From: Pusillimonas caeni
GTDB lineage: Bacteria; Pseudomonadota; Gammaproteobacteria; Burkholderiales; Burkholderiaceae_B
NCBI RefSeq assembly: GCF_003545815.1
Contig: NZ_PDUW01000001.1
Coordinates: 372,001-436,000 of the forward strand
Direction of reading: 5' to 3'
DNA length: 64,000 nucleotides
A program made the position numbers and the translations under genes. The notes below the pieces were generated by a model. That model had not been told where the DNA came from. It ran no database searches and saw only the letters and a program-made list of their open reading frames with translations. Positions 58,428-64,000 of the stretch are shown here, in pieces. Every line of letters starts with the position of its first letter. Position 1 is the stretch's first letter.

Positions 58428-59300
58428 ATGTTGAAAATCGTACTGATCACAGGCATCTCGGGCTCGGGCAAATCCGTGGCCCTGCGCCTTCTCGAAGACT
58501 CCGGCTATTTGTGCGTCGACAACCTGCCGGTGCGCTTCCTGCACGACTTCATCGCCACCACGCGCGAGGATGGCCTGGAACGCGTGGCGGTCGCCATCGA
58601 CGTGCGCTCGCCCGGCGACCTCGAGGACCTTCCGGCCGTCATTACGGCATTGCGCGCCAGCGGCACCGAATTCCGCGTCATCTTCCTGGACGCCAACGAC
58701 CACACCCTGCTTCAGCGCTATTCCGAGTCGCGCCGGCGCCACCCCCTGACCGACCGGCTCGCCACTGGCGGCAAGTCGCCCTCTCTACAGGAATGCATAG
58801 ACACCGAGCGCGAATTGCTGGCCCCCCTGCGAGAGCAGGAACACGTCATCGACACCTCCGATCTCACGCCCGGCCAGCTGCGCGCCTGGATGCGCGATCT
58901 GGTCCAGGCCGACCGCTCGTCGGTCGTGCTCACCTTTGAGTCTTTCGCCTACAAGCGCGGGGTTCCGGGCGATGCCGATCTGGTCTTCGACGTGCGCTGC
59001 CTGCCCAATCCGCACTACGATCGCGAATTGCGCCCCCTGACCGGACGCGACGATGCCGTCGCCAAATGGCTGGCCCAATTCGGCAGCGTGGAAACCATGA
59101 TCGAAGACATCGCCGGCTTCATACGGCGCTGGCTGCCGCTCTATATGCAGGACACGCGCAACTACCTGACCGTGGCCGTGGGTTGCACCGGAGGCCAACA
59201 TCGTTCAGTCTATGTCACTGAGCAGCTGGCGCGGCGCTTTTCCGACCACTCTCCCTTGCTGATACGCCATCGCAACCAGGCGCCCGTGGAGGTTCCATGA
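58428..59300 (+). CDS. rapZ: RNase adapter protein RapZ
   Basis: RapZ binds GlcN6P and, in enterobacteria, hands the small RNA GlmZ to RNase E; P-loop nucleotide binding is general to the family. The 290-residue product has GISGSGKS at 9-16, LLEDSGYLCVDNLPV, RFLDAND-like VIFLDANDHTLLQRYSESRR (read in parts), and the C-terminal GCTGGQHRSVYVTEQLA. The clustering with hprK and ptsN is the usual one. rlpA overlaps its end by 4 bases. Whether a GlmZ-like target exists here is unknown. Confidence 0.95.
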   Translation: MLKIVLITGISGSGKSVALRLLEDSGYLCVDNLPVRFLHDFIATTREDGLERVAVAIDVRSPGDLEDLPAVITALRASGTEFRVIFLDANDHTLLQRYSESRRRHPLTDRLATGGKSPSLQECIDTERELLAPLREQEHVIDTSDLTPGQLRAWMRDLVQADRSSVVLTFESFAYKRGVPGDADLVFDVRCLPNPHYDRELRPLTGRDDAVAKWLAQFGSVETMIEDIAGFIRRWLPLYMQDTRNYLTVAVGCTGGQHRSVYVTEQLARRFSDHSPLLIRHRNQAPVEVP

Positions 59301-60304
59301 AATCCATCCGAGCCTTGATTGCCCTGACTTCCGTCTCTGCGGCACTGGTTCTGGCCGGCTGCGGATCCACCGGCCACAAGGGCGGCGGCTACTACAAAGA
59401 CGACGGTCCGGGTTCCGACATACCCGCCAACGTGCGCAACACCCCCGACGCCGTTCCGCGCATCGAGGCCTACGCGCCCGCCAATCTTCGGCCCTATCGC
59501 GTGCTGGGCAAGACCTACGTGCCCCTCGCTCCGGACAGCCCGTACCGCGAATCGGGCGTGGCGTCCTGGTATGGCAAGAAATTCCATGGCGGCAAGACCG
59601 CCAACGGCGAAGTCTACGACATGTACGCCATGACGGCGGCCCATCCCACGCTGCCCCTGCCCAGCTATGCCCGGGTCACCCGGCCCGACACCGGGGCGAC
59701 CGTGGTGGTGCGCATCAACGATCGCGGCCCTTTCCACAGTTCGCGCGTCATCGACCTTTCCTATGCCGCCGCGGCCCGGCTGGGGCTGATCGGCCGGGGA
59801 AGCGGCAAAGTCGTGGTCGAGGCCATCACCCATGCCGAGATTGCACGGGGACAATCCGGCCAGGCCCCGGTCGCCGCGGCAAGCGCCGAACCTTCGCTCG
59901 CGGCCCAATTGAACGAGGCGTCGGCCGCCCAGCTGAACGGCGCCGCAGCCGCCGACATGCCGGACGCGCTGGCGGTGCTGGACACCCAGGCCGCCATGCT
60001 GTCCCCCACCGATCAGGCGCAGCACGGCGGCCCGCTGCCCATACCGACGCTGGAGAACACCGGCGGCTCCGAGGTGTTTTTGCAGTTCGGCGCCTTCAGC
60101 GGCCAGGGCAACGCCGAATCGCTGGCTAGGCAGCTCAATCGCCAGATCACCGCGGTGGAAAGCCGGCAGGCCCGCGTCAAGGCCTCTGACAGCCTGTACC
60201 GCGTCCAGATCGGCCCCTACGCCAGCCGCACCGAGGCCGTCAACGCGGCGCTGCGCATCCAGCAGCAGACCGGGGCGCAGGCGACGGTGGCGACGCGGGA
60301 CTAG
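59297..60304 (+). CDS. rlpA: Septal ring lytic transglycosylase RlpA
   Basis: RlpA is an outer-membrane lipoprotein that cleaves glycan strands lacking stem peptides. The 335-residue product has a lipobox with Cys22 (LVLAGC) and a double-psi beta-barrel domain at about 90-180 (GVASWYGKKFHGGKTANGE, VRINDRGPFHSSRVIDLSYA). An Ala-rich linker and a C-terminal SPOR domain at about 255-333 (VFLQFGAFSGQGNAESLA, YRVQIGPYASRTEA) direct it to the septum. The 4-base overlap with rapZ means coupled translation, which is a less common position than beside mrdB. Confidence 0.95.
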   Translation: MKSIRALIALTSVSAALVLAGCGSTGHKGGGYYKDDGPGSDIPANVRNTPDAVPRIEAYAPANLRPYRVLGKTYVPLAPDSPYRESGVASWYGKKFHGGKTANGEVYDMYAMTAAHPTLPLPSYARVTRPDTGATVVVRINDRGPFHSSRVIDLSYAAAARLGLIGRGSGKVVVEAITHAEIARGQSGQAPVAAASAEPSLAAQLNEASAAQLNGAAAADMPDALAVLDTQAAMLSPTDQAQHGGPLPIPTLENTGGSEVFLQFGAFSGQGNAESLARQLNRQITAVESRQARVKASDSLYRVQIGPYASRTEAVNAALRIQQQTGAQATVATRD

Positions 60305-60337
60305 ACTGTTCCGCCAGGACGATGCTCGCGCTTTTCT

Positions 60338-61273
60338 CTAACGTCCCCGCTCCAATGCGGCCGCGTACAGCACATCGCGCGGCAGGCCGGTGACCTTGGC
60401 GGCCACGCGCGCAGCGTCCCTGACGCTGGCTACTTCGAGCAGAGCGTCGAGCAGATCCAGTGCGGCGGCGTCCGGTCCGTCGCCAGACTGCGCCACGACC
60501 TGCTCGTGAACGATCAACACAAGCTCCCCCTGCTCCCGATGGGCGTCCTCGTTCAGCCATTGCTCCGCCTCGCCCAGCCGCAAGGTAGCCACTTCTTCGA
60601 AACGCTTGGTCAACTCGCGGGCGACGGTAAGAGTCCGTTCGGGGCCGCAGACCGCCAGCAGGTCCTTCAGCGCCGCCGCCAGGCGATGCGGGGACTCGAA
60701 CATCACGACGGGAGCCGGTACGGCCGCCCATTGCTTCAGCCATTTCTGGCGCGCCGCCGACTTGGCCGGCGTGAATCCGGCAAAGACAAAGGCTGGATTC
60801 TCGTCTGACGTGGCGCCGCTGGCCATCAGCGCGGTGATCACCGCGCTGGCCCCCGGGATCGCCACGACCGGATGGCCCGCATCGCGCACGACGCGCACGA
60901 TGCGCGCGCCGGGATCACTGACCGCCGGCGCGCCCGCGTCTGAAACGAGCCCCACCCGCTCGCCCTGCTCCAGCCGCTGCAGAATCGCCTGCGCCGCGCC
61001 CGCCTCGTTGTGCCGGTGCGCCGCCATCAGAGGCGTGGAAATGCCCCAGGCGTCGAGCAGGGTCCGACTGGCCCGGGTGTCTTCGGCAGCGATGACGTCG
61101 CATTGCGTCAGGGCCTGCCAGGCGCGCAGGCTGAGATCGCCCAGGTTGCCGATGGGCGTGGCCACCACGTATAGCGCCGGCGCGGGCCAATGCTGGCCCG
61201 CCACCTTTTGGGCGAGACGATTCCATGTCGCGGCGAAGTCGGGAGAAGGGCTTTGGCTCATACTGGGCTGCAT
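60338..61273 (-). CDS. rsmI: 16S rRNA (cytidine(1402)-2'-O)-methyltransferase
   Basis: RsmI methylates the ribose of C1402 in the decoding centre. The 311-residue product has the tetrapyrrole-methylase-type fold: LYVVATPIGNLGDLSLRAWQ, AAEDTRASRTLLDAWGI, RVGLVSDAGAPAVSDPGA, AIPGASAVITALMASG and FESPHRLAAAL. I give ATG 61273; ATG 61261 is also possible, and a TTG at 61288 less likely. It is divergent from yraN with 14 bases between starts, so their promoters must overlap the genes. Confidence 0.95.
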   Translation of the reverse strand: MQPSMSQSPSPDFAATWNRLAQKVAGQHWPAPALYVVATPIGNLGDLSLRAWQALTQCDVIAAEDTRASRTLLDAWGISTPLMAAHRHNEAGAAQAILQRLEQGERVGLVSDAGAPAVSDPGARIVRVVRDAGHPVVAIPGASAVITALMASGATSDENPAFVFAGFTPAKSAARQKWLKQWAAVPAPVVMFESPHRLAAALKDLLAVCGPERTLTVARELTKRFEEVATLRLGEAEQWLNEDAHREQGELVLIVHEQVVAQSGDGPDAAALDLLDALLEVASVRDAARVAAKVTGLPRDVLYAAALERGR

Positions 61274-61287
61274 GTTGGGAGAGTTCA

Positions 61288-61785
61288 ATGCTCGATGATA
61301 CGTCAGACCCCTTCACGCTGGCTCGCACGGCGCAACGCGCCGCCATTCGCCGCCGCCGGCGCGCGCTGCGCCGAAAAGCCGCGGCGACCGCCCCCGAGGG
61401 CCACGAAACACCGCATCTGTCGCCCACCCAGCGCCTCGGCAGGCAGGCCGAAGAGCGCGCCCGGCGGCATATCGAGGCGGCCGGCGCGCAAGTGTTGCAG
61501 CAGAACCTGCTGTGCCGCTCGGGCGAGATCGATCTGGTCTGCGTGGATGGCGGCGTGCTGGCCTTCATCGAGGTGCGCCATCGGCACAGCGCCCGCTTCG
61601 GCGGCGCCGCCGCCAGCGTCGACCACTCCAAGCGGGAACGGCTGGTGCAGGCCGCCACCTGGTTCCTGCCGCGGCTTGCCCGACGCTACTTCGGCGGGCG
61701 CACGCCGCCCTGCCGTTTCGACGTCATCGCCATCGACGGCGCCGAACTGACTTGGCTGCGGGGCGTATTCGACGCGCCAAGGTAA
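61288..61785 (+). CDS. yraN: UPF0102 family endonuclease-like protein YraN
   Basis: A 165-residue protein of the UPF0102 family with a PD-(D/E)XK-like fold: LGRQAEERARRHIEAAGAQV, LCRSGEIDLVCVDGGVLAFI followed by EVRHR, and RFDVIAID near the end. The active-site-like Lys is Arg in EVR, as in many members. The first 45 residues are Arg/Ala-rich and extend beyond the usual start. The function is not established. It stands in the widely conserved order rsmI, yraN, diaA, dolP. Confidence 0.88.
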   Translation: MLDDTSDPFTLARTAQRAAIRRRRRALRRKAAATAPEGHETPHLSPTQRLGRQAEERARRHIEAAGAQVLQQNLLCRSGEIDLVCVDGGVLAFIEVRHRHSARFGGAAASVDHSKRERLVQAATWFLPRLARRYFGGRTPPCRFDVIAIDGAELTWLRGVFDAPR

Positions 61786-61803
61786 AGTGAGATAATAGCG
61801 CTC

Positions 61804-62397
61804 ATGGACATGACCTCACGCATGACGTCGCACTTCGATGATGCGATCGACACCTTCAAGGCCAGTTCGCAGGCCCTGGCTCAACCGCTTTCCAACGCGG
61901 TCGACCTGCTGTTCGGCGCGCTGGCCAACAACAACAAGATCCTCGCCTGCGGCAACGGCGGCTCGGCGGCCGACGCCCAGCACTTCATCGCCGAACTCGT
62001 GGGCCGTTTCGAACGCGACCGCCTGCCGCTGGCGGGTATCGCGCTCAATACCGACACGTCCATCCTCACGGCGGTGGGCAACGACTACGGCTTCGACGCC
62101 GTATTCGAACGCCAGGTCACCGCGCTGGGACAGCCCGGCGACGTGCTGGTGGCCATTTCCACCAGCGGGAACTCGCCCAATGTCCTGCGGTCCATAGAAG
62201 CTGCCCACGAACGCGAAATGTCCGTCATTGCCGTCAGCGGCAAAGGCGGTGGCAAAATCAACGAACTGCTTTACGAAACCGACGTCCATCTATGTGTGCC
62301 GCACGATCGCACCATGCGCATCCAGGAAGTCCATATCCTGCTTCTGCATGCCTTGTGCGACGGCATAGACGCCCTGCTTCTCGGAGACACGCTCTAA
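61804..62397 (+). CDS. diaA: SIS-domain protein DiaA / phosphoheptose isomerase family
   Basis: A 197-residue SIS protein (KILACGNGGSAADAQHFIAE, LVAISTSGNSPNVLRSIEAA, CVPHDRTMRIQEVHILLLHA). DiaA binds DnaA and promotes initiation at oriC. Its paralogue GmhA makes heptose 7-phosphate, and the two are hard to separate by sequence. The position between yraN and dolP favours DiaA. A heptose role is possible because rfaE2 is also in this window. Confidence 0.88.
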   Translation: MDMTSRMTSHFDDAIDTFKASSQALAQPLSNAVDLLFGALANNNKILACGNGGSAADAQHFIAELVGRFERDRLPLAGIALNTDTSILTAVGNDYGFDAVFERQVTALGQPGDVLVAISTSGNSPNVLRSIEAAHEREMSVIAVSGKGGGKINELLYETDVHLCVPHDRTMRIQEVHILLLHALCDGIDALLLGDTL

Positions 62398-63104
62398 TGG
62401 CCATGAACCACCGCCTTTCGCAACTGCTGATCGTCACCTGCATACCCGCGATTTCGCTGGGTGCCTTGTCCGGCTGCGCGCCGCTGGTCGTGGGCGGCGC
62501 TGCGGCCACCACCGCCGTCGTGGCGACCGACCGCCGCACGGCGGGCGAACAGGTCGAAGACCAGACCATCGAAATGAAGGCCGGCTCCGAAATGCGCAAG
62601 CTGGTCGGCGAAAAGGGCCGGGTCAATACGGTTTCATATGCCGGCAACGTCCTCCTGATGGGCGACGTCCCCACCGAGCAGGACAAGCAGCGCGCCCAAG
62701 AACTGGTCTCCAAGATCGAAAAGGTCAAGCGGGTATACAACCAGCTGCGGGTGGGCGAAATTACGCCTCTTAGCGTGCGCACCAACGACAGCTGGCTCAG
62801 CACCAAGGTCACCACCACCCTCATCAACACCAAAGACGTCCCCACGCGCACCATCATCGTGGCCACCGAGCGGGGCGTCGTCTACCTGCTGGGCCGGGTC
62901 ACCCCGGCCGAAAGCGAAAGGGCCGGCAAGGCCGCCGCGGGGGTGGCCGGCATCAATAAAGTAGTAAAATTGTTCGAGATCGTCTCGCCTGAAAGTCTGG
63001 CCACCGATAAGTCCGCCGCCCCTGTCCAGGAGTCTTCCGCTCCCGCCTCCGACACGCAGCCCGACTCCGGTTCGGCCGATGTACAAACCATGCCCGTCCA
63101 ATGA
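62397..63104 (+). CDS. dolP: BON-domain lipoprotein DolP (YraP)
   Basis: DolP is an outer-membrane lipoprotein that supports envelope integrity near the septum. The 235-residue product has a lipobox with Cys27 (LGALSGC), the motif VGGAAATTAVVATDRRT, and two BON domains (GRVNTVSYAGNVLLMGDVP, TIIVATERGVVYLLGRVTP). The C-terminal 35 residues are Ser/Ala/Pro-rich. Its start shares one base with the diaA stop (TAATG), and GGAGA lies 9 bases before it. An ATG two codons later is possible. Confidence 0.93.
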   Translation: MAMNHRLSQLLIVTCIPAISLGALSGCAPLVVGGAAATTAVVATDRRTAGEQVEDQTIEMKAGSEMRKLVGEKGRVNTVSYAGNVLLMGDVPTEQDKQRAQELVSKIEKVKRVYNQLRVGEITPLSVRTNDSWLSTKVTTTLINTKDVPTRTIIVATERGVVYLLGRVTPAESERAGKAAAGVAGINKVVKLFEIVSPESLATDKSAAPVQESSAPASDTQPDSGSADVQTMPVQ

Positions 63105-63595
63105 AAAAGCTTCTTCTCGGCCTGGTCGCCCTGGTTGTCGTGGCCGGTATCGGCTTGTGGCAGTTCTCGGGTTCGGCCAAGGCGGCTCCGCAAGCCACCT
63201 TCACGTCGCTCGACGGCCGGCAGTTCACCACCCAAGACCTGCGCGGCAAGGTGGTGCTGGTCAAGTTCTGGGCCACCAGCTGCGTCACCTGCGTGCAGCA
63301 AATGCCCGACACCATCGAGGCCTACAACGAATATGCCCCCCAGGGCTACGAAGTCGTCGCCGTGGCCATGGACTACGATCCGCCCGACTATGTCCGCAAT
63401 TTCACCCAGTCCCGGCAGCTGCCCTTCACCGTCGCCATGGACACGTCCGGCGAAATCGCCAAGGCGTTCGGCGATGTCAAGCTCACGCCGACGGCGTTTC
63501 TCGTCGACAAGCAAGGCCGCATCATCAAGCGCTATCTGGGCAACTACGACAAAACGGCTTTTCGCCAAACGGTAGAGCGGGCCCTGGCCGGCTGA
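63101..63595 (+). CDS. TlpA-family thioredoxin-like protein
   Basis: A 164-residue periplasmic or membrane-anchored thiol protein. An N-terminal hydrophobic segment (about 4-22) is followed by a thioredoxin fold with the active CxxC at 61-64 (KFWATSCVTCVQQMP) and the cis-Pro region LTPTAFLVDKQG. Relatives reduce cytochrome c maturation factors or oxidise envelope proteins; the exact partner is unclear. It overlaps dolP by 4 bases and is the last gene before an intrinsic terminator. Confidence 0.9.
   Translation: MKKLLLGLVALVVVAGIGLWQFSGSAKAAPQATFTSLDGRQFTTQDLRGKVVLVKFWATSCVTCVQQMPDTIEAYNEYAPQGYEVVAVAMDYDPPDYVRNFTQSRQLPFTVAMDTSGEIAKAFGDVKLTPTAFLVDKQGRIIKRYLGNYDKTAFRQTVERALAG

Positions 63596-64000
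<405 letters not shown>

Overview
This window is about 65% GC and comes from a chromosome that looks like Betaproteobacteria, most likely Alcaligenaceae (Bordetella, Achromobacter or Pusillimonas type). That placement is inference. It rests on protein style, on the DUF3683-bearing D-2-hydroxyacid dehydrogenase, on the ubiE / Tim44-like / ubiJ / ubiB order and on the lptB / hpf / ptsN / hprK / rapZ / rlpA order. Coding density is high, almost every gene is housekeeping, and there is no prophage or CRISPR array.

Layout. 1-4.6 kb: end of hutI and a putA without the RHH repressor domain (histidine and proline to glutamate). 4.7-6 kb: a RES/Xre toxin-antitoxin pair abutting a DUF2779 remnant, then tRNA-Pro with a strong terminator. 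6-9.1 kb: ispB diverging from a DUF815 ATPase translationally coupled to a Nudix-ThiE-like fusion. 9.4-18.8 kb: a four-gene MdtABC/MuxABC-type RND efflux operon with its outer-membrane lipoprotein. 18.9-23.6 kb: zapD, coaE, an NlpE-like lipoprotein, a GerE-only regulator, panC, scpA and a DUF3460 gene. 23.6-26 kb: a DHA2 MFS pump convergent with an MmyB-type HTH regulator. 26-33 kb: a B12 block in which metH diverges from a cobalamin riboswitch followed by btuB and a btuF-like gene. 33.3-37.1 kb: thiG, thiD, a PIMT-like methyltransferase and tolC. 37.5-43.3 kb: rfaE2, a ferritin-like diiron protein, ubiB, ubiJ, a Tim44-like protein and ubiE. 43.4-52.3 kb: phoB-phoR, a 1315-residue FAD/Fe-S dehydrogenase, a YqaA-like membrane protein, ilvA and apt. 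52.4-60.3 kb: LPS synthesis and transport (kdsD, kdsC, lptC, lptA, lptB), then hpf and the nitrogen-PTS group (ptsN, hprK, rapZ) and rlpA; rpoN is not in its common place between lptB and hpf. 60.3-64 kb: rsmI divergent from yraN, diaA, dolP and a TlpA-like gene, then the start of argB.

The main unexplained signal is intergenic. Three elements (33026-33118, 37149-37241, 37355-37445) share a 29-base centre identical in all three copies and have short conserved flanks. Their 31-32 bp stems differ widely from copy to copy yet remain self-complementary. A second, separate group consists of a 268-bp nested palindrome inserted in the RND operon (17255-17522), a diverged ungapped relative upstream of rapZ (58338-58396), a possible end fragment upstream of coaE (about 20410-20422) and perhaps the long inverted repeat at 9174-9381. 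These look like two families of structured repeats. All positions and match counts were read by eye.
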